Positions 9,839-22,193 of a stretch of 64,000 bases of DNA are shown piece after piece. Location: positions 825,761 through 889,760 of the forward strand of contig CAMZMU010000035.1 in NCBI GenBank assembly GCA_947311845.1, written 5' to 3'. The position numbers and the translations under genes were made by a program. The notes under the pieces are model-generated. The model was not told where the DNA came from. It saw only the letters and a program-made list of their open reading frames with translations, and ran no database searches. Source of the DNA: Poa pratensis (taxonomy: Eukaryota > Streptophyta > Magnoliopsida > Poales > Poaceae). Numbering within the stretch: the stretch's first letter is position 1; every line of letters starts with the position of its first letter.

Positions 9839-10301
9839 ATGGTTTTGACATCTGTCCACACCAGCTCTCATCCGCTCTATCATTCGGATGTGGTATGATT
9901 GTTTGTTATAACTAGATATTTGTTTCATTTCGTGTTTATGACAATTATGCCAACCAACTTGACATAGATATATTTTTATCTAGGAGGTAGTTGAACTGAA
10001 AATTCCAACCGACCCTATTGTAGAGTTTTTTGAAAAAGAAAACAATGATTTGGAAGCAAAATTGAAAAGAAGTGAAGATCTTCATCTCCAATGCTTAGAA
10101 GAGAAGATGAAATTGGATTTCAAGCTTGCCGACGTCGTCCATGATAACGAGATCAAGATGGATGCAATGCGCTTGAAGATTAAAAAGAATAGAAAATATG
10201 CCATTAATCAAGAGGCTTGGTATCATTATGCTGTTGGTTCAATAATTACCTTAGTTGCGATTTTGATCGCATTTGTTGTTGGATTTAAATTCTTTAGATA
10301 G
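9839..10301 (+). CDS. CACTA-encoded small tail-anchored coiled-coil protein
   Basis: Two exons: 9839-9892 (18 codons) and 9984-10301, with donor TG|GTATG and acceptor TCTAG|GAG, giving 123 aa without stops. The central part is highly charged and probably helical (KLKRSEDLHLQCLEEKMKLD, then KMDAMRLKIKKNRKY). The extreme C-terminus is a single hydrophobic helix (AVGSIITLVAILIAFVVGF) ending in KFFR, so the protein looks tail-anchored in a membrane. The second CACTA at 58785-59235 encodes the same protein, with its C-terminal 36 residues almost unchanged although its upstream part is frameshifted. The gene lies directly upstream of TNP2 on the same strand. Function is unknown; it is not part of the classical En/Spm TNPA/TNPD set. 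The upstream exon boundary is uncertain. Confidence 0.7.
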
Positions 10302-10467
10302 TTGTATGTTAGTTTCAATTAATGTATATTTTATGAGAACTATGTATTACATTTGGTCACTACTCTACTTTGTTTTTAATGTGATGAACTTGTATTAATT
10401 AATTTGGTCACGTATCTATTCATAATGTTGCTAGTGTAATGGTTTTTGATATACTTATATAATGCAG

Positions 10468-13400
10468 ATGAACCGACAATGGATGTACGGTGACCGACGC
10501 AGTCCCGAGTTTATTAGTGGCATGCATAATTTTCTCCATGCGGCTGAGTCAAACAAGCGGACAAATGGTTTTATTTGTTGTCCATGTAGTGTCTGTAAGA
10601 ATAGGAGTGATCACTCTACCTCAAAAATCCTTCACGTCCACCTGTTGCAGCATGGTTTCATGTCTGGTTATTATTGTAGAACCAAGCACGAAGAAAGAGG
10701 GGTTATAATGGAAGACAATGAAATAGAACAGGATAATGACAATTATCATATGTTCAATGAACACGGTGATACTACAATGGGGGAAGACGAATCTGAAGAA
10801 GATCCCATTGGTGATGAGCCCGACGATGATCTTTGTCGGGCCATTCGTGATGCACAAATGGACTGTGGAAGTGAAAACGAGAGGTTGAAATTGGAGAGAA
10901 TGTTAGAGGATCACAACAAATTGTTGTACCCAAATTGCGAAGATGGCCGAAAAAAACTGGGTACCACACTGGAATTGCTGCAATGGAAGGCACAGAATGG
11001 TCTATCTGACAAGGGATTTGAAAATTTGCTGAAAATATTAAAGAAGATGCTTCCAAGGGATAACGTATTGCCCCCCAGTACATACGAAGCAAAGAAGGTT
11101 GTCTGCACTCTAGGATTAGAGGTGCAGAAGATACATGCATGCATCAATGACTGCATCCTCTACCGTGGTGAGCACGAGAATTTGAATGCATGCCCGATAT
11201 GCGGTGCGTTGCGGTATAAGATCAGGCGAGATGACCCTGGTGATGTTGAGGGCGAGCCGCGCCCCAAGAAGAGGGTTCCTGCCAAGGTGATGTGGTATGC
11301 TCCTATAATACCACGGTTGAAATGTTTGTTCCAAAACAAACAGCATGCCAAGTTGTTGCGATGGCACAAAGAAGACCGTAAGAAATACGTGATGCTGAGA
11401 CACCCCGCTGATGGGTCGTAGTGGAGAAAAATCGACAGAGAGTTCCCAACATTTTCAGATGACGCAAGGAACTTAAGATTTGGTCTAAGTACAGATGGTT
11501 TTAATCCTTTTGGGGAGCAGAGCTCCAGTCATAGCACTTGGCCTGTGACTCTATGTATCTACAACCTTCCTCCTTGGCTGTACATGAAGCGGAAGTTCAT
11601 TATGATGCCAGTGCTCATCCAAGGCCCGAAACAACCTGGCAACGACATTGATGTGTACCTGAGGCCATTGGTTGAAGAACTTTCACAGTTGTGCGTGAAG
11701 AAGGTGTACGTGTGTGGGATGAGCACGGACAAACAGAATTTGACCTACGAGCGTTGTTGTTTGTAACCATCAATGATTGGCCTGCTCTGAGTAACATTTC
11801 AGGACAGTCCAACAAGGGATACAATGAATGCACGCACTGTTTAGGTGAGACTGAAAGTATATATTTAGGTAACAAGAATGTGTACCCTGGGCCATCGTCG
11901 CTTTCTTCTACCCAAGCATCCCTTAAGAAAGAAAGGCAAACATTTCAAAGGTGAGGCAGATCATCGGCCGAAGCCTACCCGCCCTTCTAGTTCTGATATA
12001 TATGATATGGTCAAGGATTTAAAAGTAATCTTTGGGAAGGGTCCTGTCGGACTATCTGTTTCGAATGACGCTGACAACCACATACCCATGTGGAAGAAGA
12101 AATCTATTTTTTGGGAGCTGCCCTATTGAATAATCCTATAGGTTCACTCTTCAATCGACGTGATGCACGTGACAAATTTTTTTGCTTGAACCTGCTAAAC
12201 TTATTGGGCGTGTATGGGAAGTCAAAAGATACACCGGAAGCAAGGCAGGATCATCAACGTATGCACGAACGAGACGGCGTGCATTCAGAGAATCATCAAG
12301 GTTCTGCAAGCTACGCTCTTACGAAAGAAGAGAAGAAAATATTTTTGAATGTCTTAGCAGTATGAAGGTTCCATCTGTCTTCTCGTCGAATATAAAGGGA
12401 ATAATAAATATGGCAGAGAAAAAATTCCAAAACCTAAAATCTCATGACTGCCACGTGATTATGACACAATTAATTCCCATTGCATTGAGAGGGCTTCTAC
12501 CGGAAAATGTTCGAGTACCTATTGTGAAGCTATGTGCATTCCTCAATGCAATTTCTCAGAAGGTATCAATCCACTAACTCTACCAAGTTTACAGAAGGAT
12601 GTGGTCCAATGTCTTGTCAGCTTCGAGTTGGTGTTCCAACCAACCTTCTTCAATATTATGATGCATCACATAGTTCACCTAGTCGAAGAGATTTCCATTC
12701 TCGGTCCTGTATTTCTACACAACATGTTCCCCTTTGAGAGGTTCATGGGAGTCTTAAAGAAATATGTTCATAACCGTGCTAGGCCAGAAGGAAGCATCTC
12801 CAAGGGCTATGGAACAGAGGAGGTCATTGAGTTTTGTGTTGACTTTATTCCTGACATTAAGCTGATCGGTGTTCCTCAATCGCGCCATGAGGGGAGACTG
12901 CGTGGAAAAGGCACGCTAGGAAAGAAAGTAACAATATGTCAAGACGGGCATTCTTTCACTCGAGCACACTACACAGTTCTACATAATTCCAGCTTGGTGG
13001 CTCCGATATCGAGGAACACAAGAATATTTTACGCTCCGAATACCCGGAGCAAGCTGAAGATTGTATTGATGGAGAACACATGAAGACTTTCGGCGGTTAG
13101 TTACAAAGACGTCTCATTAATGACAACAATGTTGGAGAACAGCTATACTTGTTGGCCAAGCAACCATCTTCGAGTATATTGACTTTTCAAGAGTACGAGA
13201 TAAATGGAAATACATTTTACACGGCCGACCAAGATAAAAAGAGCACCAACCAAAACAGTGGTGTCCGCTTTGATGCAACAAACTGCAATGGGCAAAAGGT
13301 CACATATTATGGTTACATAGAGCAGATATGAGAACTTGACTATGGACCTTCTTTTAAGGTCCCTTTGTTCAAGTGCAAATGGTTCAACCTAGAAGGCGGG

Positions 13401-13513
13401 GTAGAGGTAAACCCACGGTACGGAATGACTACAGTGGATCTCAAGAATCTTTGGTACGACAACGAACCATTCGTCCTAGCCAGTGAAGTGGCTCAGATTT
13501 TCTATGCGAAGGA
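10468..13513 (+). pseudogene. TNP2: TNP2-type CACTA transposase, main part, disrupted
   Basis: This encodes the DDE-type transposase of a CACTA element, which cuts the transposon termini in the nucleus. The ATG at 10468 follows directly on an intron-like acceptor (TGCAG). The order is: transposase-associated domain (MNRQWMYGDRRSPEF, cysteine pairs in CCPCSVCKNR, HLLQHGFMSGYY), an acidic linker, the TNP2 domain (ACINDCILYRGEHENLNACP, KYVMLRHPADGS), then DUF4218-like (KSHDCHVIMTQLIPIALRGL) and DUF4216-like (VTYYGYIEQI, ELDYGPSFKVPLF) segments. It is broken by a TAG at 11419-11421, a frameshift near 11697, another near 11880-11945, one near 12160, more near 12360 and 12560, and a TGA at about 13329. 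It is finally split after 13513 by an LTR element and resumes at 36109. Confidence 0.9.
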
Positions 13514-14417
13514 TGATAACCCACAAGTATAGGGGATCGCAACAGTCTTCGAGGGAAGTAAAACCCAAATTTATTGATTCGACACAAGGGGAGACAAAGA
13601 ATACTTATAAGACTTAGCAGCGGAGTTGTCAATTCCACCACACCTGAGAAAGCACTAGTAACAAACGTGATGTGAAAGCAGCAGCAATATGAAAGCGACA
13701 GGAGCAGTAACACAGAAGCAATGGCACTAGAAAATAGTTGCTTGCGTGCAATTGACGGAAAAGCAATGATGATTACAGATGGACCGGGGTTCCCAGCTAT
13801 CTACACTAGTGGTAACTCTCCAATAACAAGTGTTGGGTGAACAAATTGCAGTTGGGCAATTGACAGAATATTGAGCGCATGACAATGCATATATATGACA
13901 TGATGACTATTATGATATTTAATTGGGCATTACGACAAAATACATAGACCGTTATCCAACAGCGTCTATGACTAATAATCCACCGCCGTGTTGTCATCCG
14001 AGTCCCCCGTTGGTATTAAGTTGCAATCAACGGATAATTGCATTAAGTAAAGTGCGTAATGTAAACAAATACATATGTCCGTGGACATAGCATTGTTAGG
14101 TTATCCCTAGTGGCAACAGCGCATCCGCAACCTTAGAAGTTGTTGTCACTCTCCCAGATTACCGGAGGCATGAACCCACTATCTAGCATAAATACTCCCT
14201 CTTGGAGATACAGGCAACTACTTGATCAAGGTAACCACAAGTACCGGAGAGCATGCAAGATCTTAAATAACATAGGGCATAGATTGATAATCAACTTGAC
14301 ATAATATTCAAAATTCATCGGATCCCAGCAAACACAACACCGATTACATCTTATGGATCTCAATCATGTAAGGCAGCTCATGAGATCATTGTATTGAAGT
14401 ACATGGGAGAGAGAGTA
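13514..14417 (-). repeat. 3' LTR of the Gypsy-type element, left piece
   Basis: This is the terminal (3') part of the LTR as read on the minus strand. It matches 34651-35506, with a roughly 50-bp segment at about 13605-13655 that is missing from the other LTR. It is interrupted at GAGTA (14413-14417) by the LARD. Confidence 0.9.
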
Positions 14418-17400
14418 TGTAACATCCCAAATTTTGGAACCAAGAAAAACTTAGTTTTACCAGACCCCAAAATTCAGAACCAACAAAAACTTTTTGAAAT
14501 GTTTCACTGATGATTGATTTCTTCTCTTCCCATTGCTATGTTGACTTTGTGTGACGTGTTTGTCTTGAGTGCATCATCCTTGTGGTTGTTGCGATGTTGA
14601 TCTTGTTGTGTTTGTTGCTTGTGTGGGTGATTCCTTTGTTGTGCTTAAACACTAAAATAAAACACCTTTGACAACTAATTTGGAATGTGACTTAAACATA
14701 AAACAAACTTCTCAAATCATTCAACCAATAGAAGTTAAGATCATGAGTTAGAGGAATGATCTTAATATATTAATCTATCTACCTCACTCTCTATTTCTCT
14801 CAAGCAAATATTTTCTTTATGAAATCAAATTCCGTGCATGAGGTAAAAAGATGCCCACCTCATTCTCATCCCCCCCTCTCTTCTCAAAAGTATATAGTTA
14901 CCCCTTAATTTTATCTAAACTATGAAATCCTATTTTATTCTTTTGATTCAAAGGATACTCAAAAGCCCTATTTTATTCTTACACTGAAAATCTTGAGAAA
15001 AACCCCTGACATGCTCATGGTCATGTGTGCCCTAAATGAGCATCACCACCACCTTGCATATCTTAAACCCTTGAAGGAACCTTGACCAATACATCTCTGG
15101 ACCTATCTTCACCCCTGTTGTCAATAGCATTTCCAGACCCTTACCATTTGGTTAAATCTAGGACATGTTGGAAATGCATCTTGGTATATCCCATCTACTC
15201 CATCTCATCTTCCATATCAAATCAAAATTGAAAAGATTTGAAGTTGTTTGCTTATTTATCCATCTTTTCACCCCTGTGGTTATTGGAAATTTGGCCTATG
15301 TGCCAATGCACCACCACACCACCCTCCTTGACATCCACACTCTCCATCTAAGCTGTTGGTTAAAATTTTGGAGATCAACCCACCCTTATTCTCATGATCT
15401 CTTCATGGCTAGTCCATATTGAAATTCCTGAAAACTGTTTTAAAACCCGACTTCATTATTTGGCATGAAATGATGAATGCCTTCAAAATACAAGGTATAT
15501 AAAAACCAGTTTGGTGTTCTAGATCATGAACCATCTCTTCTCACTTCAAAAACAATTATTCTTGACCCTTTTATTTATCACCTTTAATCATCTTTTCAAA
15601 ATAGGCAAAAATGCCAAAATCAAACCCTATGAGCAAAAGTTGTTCAAAATATTTTATTTTAAAACACCAATTTTTGTGGAGCCTCCACATGTTGTGGGGA
15701 GGTTACCTGAATAATTTCAGAATTTTATAAAATGTTTTAGTGCCCCAATAAAATCCCTAAACAGCTACTGGATTAAAAAGGAGATAAAAGAAAAAGAAGA
15801 AAAATTATCAGGCAGGGGTGTTTTTGCAATTTGATCTTCCTCTTCCTGTAGCCGCTGCCGTGCTTCACTCCACCGTGCCCCCACCGCACGCTGCCGCACT
15901 TCACTCCGCCGTGCCCCCTCCCGCACCCTGCCGTGCTCCCTCCCGAAGGTCGCCGACAGCACGCCACACCATACCCACGCTTCCCTGTCTCCCTCTCTCT
16001 CGCCGAACCTCCCTCACCGTTCACGCCTCCGTCGTCTCCATTTAAAGGCACCCCGAGCCACTCCCCACTCCACCCTCGCTCCTCTGCTCCCCTCACCCCC
16101 ACTCCACCCTCGCTCCTCTGCTCCCCTCACCCCCACTCCACCCTCGCTAGCAAGAAAAGCAAGCTAGCTCGTGCTCTAGCTTGGAGGAGCAATGTTTTTT
16201 CTCTCTCACGGCCGCCGCCTTGCCGGCAAGCTCATGAGCAACCCCGTCCATCATCCTCCGCCATTTTCGTTTCTCTGAGATGCCCTAGTCACGAGCTATC
16301 TCATGGGCCTCATCTCTTGTTTTTAGGATCACCGGAGCCGCCGCCGCCAAGGTCGACCCATGGAAGCTCCCCATGGCGCCGCCGTCGACTTGGAGCGCTC
16401 CGGCTAGGACTGCTGCTGCCTCTGCCCTTCCTGTGACCTCCGCACCTCGGTTCCTTCCTCGCCGTCGACGTGCATGTTCCCACGGTGAGCCCCGAGCCGT
16501 CCCGAGCTTCCTCTCCCTCTCCTGTGCATGTACATCACGAAGAAGAAGAAGCAGCAGCGTATTGTTATTTTTTTTTCTCTTGTCTCGCTTCCCAGGCCGG
16601 CCCAGCACTGTGCTACTTGGCCCAGCCCAGCAGCAGCTCGGCCAGAGTAGATCTGGCCCGTTCTGTTTTTTTTAGCAGTCTAATTCATTTCCTGCCTTAA
16701 CAGAAACTGTCCTGTTGGTTTAAATCTAAATAAAATATGAAAACACTAGATCTGACCAAACCAAAAATCATGGAGGTACCCTAGCATGTTCCTAACCAGA
16801 TCCAAGTAGTAGATCCACTTTTGGATAAATATTTTTGGAGAATTAAAATGTGAGCCAGAACTACTGCTTTTTACCAAAAACTCAATAATTATTTTTCTAG
16901 GATAGCTAATTTTGCAAACTCAACTGTTTTGAAAAGCCCTAAGTGTTACCTATCAGTAGCATTTGGCCTCTTATGCAAATGATCTTCCTAAATAAAATGG
17001 CTTGCAATTTGGTATGTGACCAGAGAGCTCTTTTAGGATTTTTGTAAATTGTTTGGTGATGATTTTTGGTGTGAATCCACTTGTGTGATCTTCTGTATGA
17101 TTAGGAGTACCTAATCCTAGCTTGGTGTGATTTTTAGAGCTATAGATTATCGTTGGTCTATTTAACTAGTTGTTATGCTTTTCTGTTAATTAATGTTTAT
17201 AGTTTTATTTAACTATATAGGGTGTGTTAGTATCTCTTTTGTGTTTTCCAGCATGTATAAGTGTGATACTATCTACTAGGAGTGTGTTAGCTCTGTATTG
17301 TAGCACTTTGGAAAAAGTTTAGTATTTCATTTAGTCCTCTAGTGTTAATATCACTAGGGTAGTATTTTCCTAGATTCTCCTAGTTAATAGGACTTGTTTT

Positions 17401-19742
17401 AGTAGAAAATCCTTAGTGTGACGTTAGTTTTAGTTAGTGCTACTAGATCATCAGTAGCATGCCACATTGCTACTGGTTTGATAACTTGCTAGGAAGAGTT
17501 TAGTGTTGCTGGTGTTTATTAGGGGATAATATCCCTAGTATGGATAGTTCCTCGATTTTCCTAACTTTTAGGATTTGTTTGCAAATAAAATCATTTGTGT
17601 GCATGATTTTAGAAATGATGTTTGAACATCAGTAGCTTTTCATAGCTACTGATATGGTAGCATGTCATCCCTTGCTACCTAATTATTTGGCCCTACTTTG
17701 TGTATAAGTGGTAGACCATTATTTAGTATGAGGCCCCTGTAAGTGTAGATCCTAGTTTGTTGCTTGAATAATTAGTTTGATGCTTGTGGTTGTTATTTGT
17801 TTGTGCACCACTTGTGGTTTTGTTTGATGTATTGAGTGTTGTTATTCCCTGTTGCGACGCTAGATAATACCGATACCGGAGTGGTCTTCGGAGAGGATTT
17901 ATTGGAGGAGAACCGGAGTTTATTTCTTTAATCAGTAAGAAGAAGACCAAGGACATTATGCTGAAACCAGGCAAGCTACTTCACTGAGCTTGCATCTATA
18001 TACATCTATTTTGATTTACCTGTTTTACTTATAATTAGCATAATGATTTACGTGGTGTTTGCCACGAAAGCTATGATTTTGAAAACCCTTTTCCAAATTA
18101 CAAGTATATTTTAAGACACCGATATAGAGGTGTCAGTGGTATACAATGATTTCGAAATGAATTTGTTTTACTCCAAAACCTTCTGTGAAAATCTTTTTGG
18201 TGGGATTACGAACCACCCAAGTTTTGGTTAAAAGTATTTTGCTAAGAAAATTGGAAATGATCGTGAAAACCTTTTCAAAAGTTTATGAAAACTATTTTGT
18301 CACTCTATGTAGAGATATCAGTTGTTTATATAAAACTATAGGATGGGAAAACATTGTTTATTCAAAACTCCTTTGAAAATCCTTGGATGAATTATGGTAT
18401 ACCGGGATGTCGGTATGGAAGTGGAGAAGGGAAGTGTGGTGATGTTTATGAAAAATGCACATTGTGTCTTTGTACCATGACTACCAGCCGATAACCTGTG
18501 CGACCACATTTACCCACATATGGGCAAGGGCGTAGTCATATAATTTGCTCGTGTTAGTACTGGATGCCTCAATAACGAGGATAACCTCGTTCCATGAGGG
18601 GATGGTCTGAGGACCTACCCCTGACCTGGGTCCTCTTAATAGAAGTCTACCGGAAGCCGGTATGAGCGTAAAGAAGAAAGAGGATTGAAGGGCTCCCTTG
18701 GGTCCGCCGGACAGAACTACGAGTCCTCACACTTAGTTTCTGAGGATTTAAGTGTCGATGGAAAGTGTCGTAGAGGCAGGGTCCTATACTAGCATGAGCA
18801 AAGGACAGGCTATGGCCGGGAACTCAACTTCGCATACCTCTGGTATGGCGGGACGTGGCTGACACGATGAGTGACCGGATGGGTGTGGGAAAAGCGTGCT
18901 ACCTCTGCAGAGGGTAAACAAACTATTCGAATAGCCGAGTCCTCGGATATGGACAGTTGGGAGGCTGTCCTAAGACCATGTGCAAGTTTTACAACGTTTT
19001 GGGTTTGAAAGGAAAATGAGTGGAAATTGTTTTATGCAACTATACCGAGGGTATGGTATGAGGTTGCTGGTAAAATAAGTAACCATGAAGGGGTATGATC
19101 AGAAACCAGGAGGTTTCGGAGAAAGGGACAAGATGGTGATTTTCGAGGAAAAAGTTTTAAAGGGTTTTCTCACCTTTTAAACGAAGGTATATTTTCGGGA
19201 AAAAGGTTTAAAAAGACTTCTTACCTTTTTCAACAAAGGTAGGTGAGAAAACTACTTTCCAAAATGATTTGTCTTCAACAGGATTACAAATCTACTCTTC
19301 CCTTTTTAAATAAAGATATAGTGATGTTTTCCTAAAAATAAAAGTCTTTTAAAATTAAAACTAGTGCATGCTCCTGTTGGGGTAGCTTGCGAGTACAATC
19401 AAATGTACTCATATTGGTTTCGTCCCTGGCTATTGTCTTAGCCAGATTGTGGAAGAAGAAGCAGTTCGAAGAAGAGGAGTTCACTGACGTCCTTGCGAAC
19501 TAGGGCGCTTCCCAGTCAGCTGCCTGTAGGGTTAAGGCGAATGACTTGGGCTCCACGTTGTTTGGTGATTCCGCTGCAAGTACCTGTTGAAGCTTATGAC
19601 TTCAATCACGTAAGTATATTTATTCGGTATTTTTGGGGTGTTCTGTGATACCAATTCGAGTTATGTGCAGCAACAGACTGATCACGGGATTGTTGCAGGA
19701 AACATAACGAGTATCTCGGGTACTTAATCCGGGGTCCTCACA
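14418..19742 (+). repeat. LARD 5' LTR (5,325 bp)
   Basis: Starts TGTAACATCCC and ends GGTCCTCACA. It contains an AT-rich left half and a GC-rich block (15830-16660) with a 33-36-bp tandem repeat (CTCCACCCTCGCTCCTCTGC) near 16060-16150. ORFs in the GC-rich block show no domain and are not called as genes. Confidence 0.93.
16041..16048 (+). promoter_or_regulatory. Candidate TATA-like element in the LARD LTR
   Basis: TTTAAAGG lies at the boundary between GC-rich sequence and a C-rich tandem repeat and is conserved in the second LTR (23816). It is a plausible start point for LARD transcription, but the sequence alone does not prove it. Confidence 0.3.
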
Positions 19743-22193
19743 GACTTGGTATCAGAGCCATCCTGACTGTAACAGACCTTAGTTAGCATGGACGTTAGTT
19801 AGGAAGAGAATATTTTGTTAAAAATATGTTAACACCTAAAATATATCCTTATCTAGGGAAGTCCCAAAAATGACTCCCACTCTTCTCGTCTTCTCAATTA
19901 ATTTCTGAGACTTACCTTTCTATTTTAAAATTTACCAAGGATTTCTCTACTCCCTCTTACCTGTTCAAAATACTTGACGATGAATCCAATGGAGACCTAA
20001 TTAGCTAGCACCTACAAGAAGAAGCATCCATCTTGAATATTCAACATTCAACATCAAGGTGATTGATCCGCAAATGCTAAGATCATCGATATCAACAAAG
20101 CAAGAGACTTCCGAAGACCTTCGTTCAACGTCAACAATTCTACTCAAGTTGCAACCCCGACAATCTCAAGTATTCCAGCTGAAGCCTAAGGTGATGAAAT
20201 GAAGACTTCATCAACCATGTATAACCGAGGCCCCTAGGAAAAACATATGAGGGGAACTTTAGTTATATTACCCGACTACCACGAGTATTAGGTGTCCATT
20301 GGTACTAAATGTACCTTGTGTGTTGTTTGTCTGTGAGGTTCTTTGCTTGTGTGTGCTCTGTTTGTGTGATGTTTTTCATGTGTGTTTCACAATCACGCCT
20401 TGTCGGCAGCACAAAGTAATTTCAAAAAAAAAAATTCTCCTTATTATAAAACTCCTTTTGAAAAACCATTCTTGACCTCTTGTCCATAGCTGCACCTTGT
20501 TGCAGATATAAACCCGCCTAGGAAAATCTTTTAAAAATATTTTCCCTCTCATCTAAACCATCTCCCGATAAGAACTGACAGTTCCGCAAGATACAAAAGA
20601 CCCCCGATCTTTAACCAATAGCCTGAGATTCTTACAACCTAACCGGCAAGTCATTCATGCACCATCTGGAGCAAGTGCGTAAAGATCTCGAGGGAAACTG
20701 CAACTTTACGCCAACCTCGTGAAGATACGAGCCTCACCTTGCAAGATTAATTGGTGAAATTACAAGAATACCACACTAACTTATCATACCTAACCTTAGA
20801 TGAACATCTGACCTAAGTCCTCGAAAGTACCAACTAATCTTCTAGGACTACAAACCTTGACAAGAAACGAGGACATAAGGGGACTCATTTCGGATTGGCA
20901 ACTAGAGGAACTCAAGGAGTGCATAAGAATTTCTACGAAGATTCGAGCTCAGAGACCGCAAGGAGGAACTACGACAAGAAGACATTGAAGAGAGATTTCT
21001 TATGGTTGGCAAAGAAGCAATATACCAGACTATCTTGGAATATTTGGAAACTCTCATATCAGACTCTATTATTCTTAATCTCTCAAGAAATAGTGTGATA
21101 TTCCAATGTTCGTGTTATATAGAAGTAGTTTGGTAACAAGCCTCATGAACTTGTTAACAAATCACTTTTGTATGCTCAAACAATTGAGTGTCATATACAA
21201 ATGAACGGAACGTCAGATAATCCAGTACATCTCAGCCTCTGGAATATAAAAAGTGGTTTGATGACAAGATTAGCTACCTTGTTAACAAATCCTTCTTGTA
21301 TGACTAAGGCAATTCGATGTCATAAAGGACACCCACATTCTTATACAACTAACTAATAGAAATCATCGATCGACACTCCCAAACCACCTACTTCTAGGAC
21401 CCTTGAACTAATTTTTGGACTCCTCTGGAAGCTCGATACCCTAGACTGTACTTCCTAAGATTCTTACCAAAGTTGTGTGAAGCTCAAGAACCAAGGAAGT
21501 CAACCATGAAGATCCTCCTCTACTCAGCTGAAGAAGGGGCTAGAAGAATCAAACGACGGACGCACCTGCTGTGGACAACATCAATCACCGAGCACGTTCA
21601 GACGCCCTTAGAAGCTTATCACATCCTCCTACTAACTACAGCAATCGGAGAGAGTCGAGTACGTCAACTCGACGCATCCTGAGAGCAACCCGTCCCCATC
21701 TACGACCTTCATAAGGCGAGAATATCAGGAAGTGATATCTGCACCAACCCCAGCACCGAGGAGTGACACCCAAGAAGAAGATCGGCAAGCTACTCAAGAA
21801 GAATGGTGCCTCCAAGTTCACCCCAGAGGCAACCTTCAGCATGAACCTTCCAAAACCCCTTTTTAAGGGGGGAAGACCTGCAATAGGTATACAAGAACCT
21901 GGTAATAATCAGTCCTTGCGCCTTAGCCTTGTAGCACCATGAAACAACCAACCAGGACTCTTCATCGGCGTCAATCATCAAGTCACACCCATCATCAAAA
22001 ACTTGGGCTCATCAGAGAAGATTATCAACAAAGAAAGCCCTCGCAACACCAAGTGGTCAAGATCTCACATGGCGACCTCACTAAAGAAGCCTCGACCTCG
22101 GAAGTATAGTCAGCCAAAAACCTGTGCCCTCGTACTCCCCTGTACCCCCGGGCAAATCTCGAGGACGAGATTTATTTTAAGGGGGGAAGGATC
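19743..22193 (+). other. LARD internal domain, non-coding
   Basis: The primer-binding site TTGGTATCAGAGCC (about 19746), complementary to initiator tRNA-Met, is followed by 2.4 kb with only short ORFs and no recognisable gag or pol motif. The last bases before the second LTR read AAATCTCGAGGACGAGATTT, then AAGGGGGGAAGG as polypurine tract (to 22193). The CTCGAGGACGAG-type motif is what chromovirus Gypsy elements carry at the end of pol, suggesting descent from such an element. Confidence 0.8.

Noticed and set aside
15933..16675. Long proline/serine/arginine-rich ORFs in the GC-rich block
   Set aside because: They lie inside the LARD LTR, recur almost unchanged in the second LTR (23607-24473), overlap on both strands, and have only low-complexity composition.
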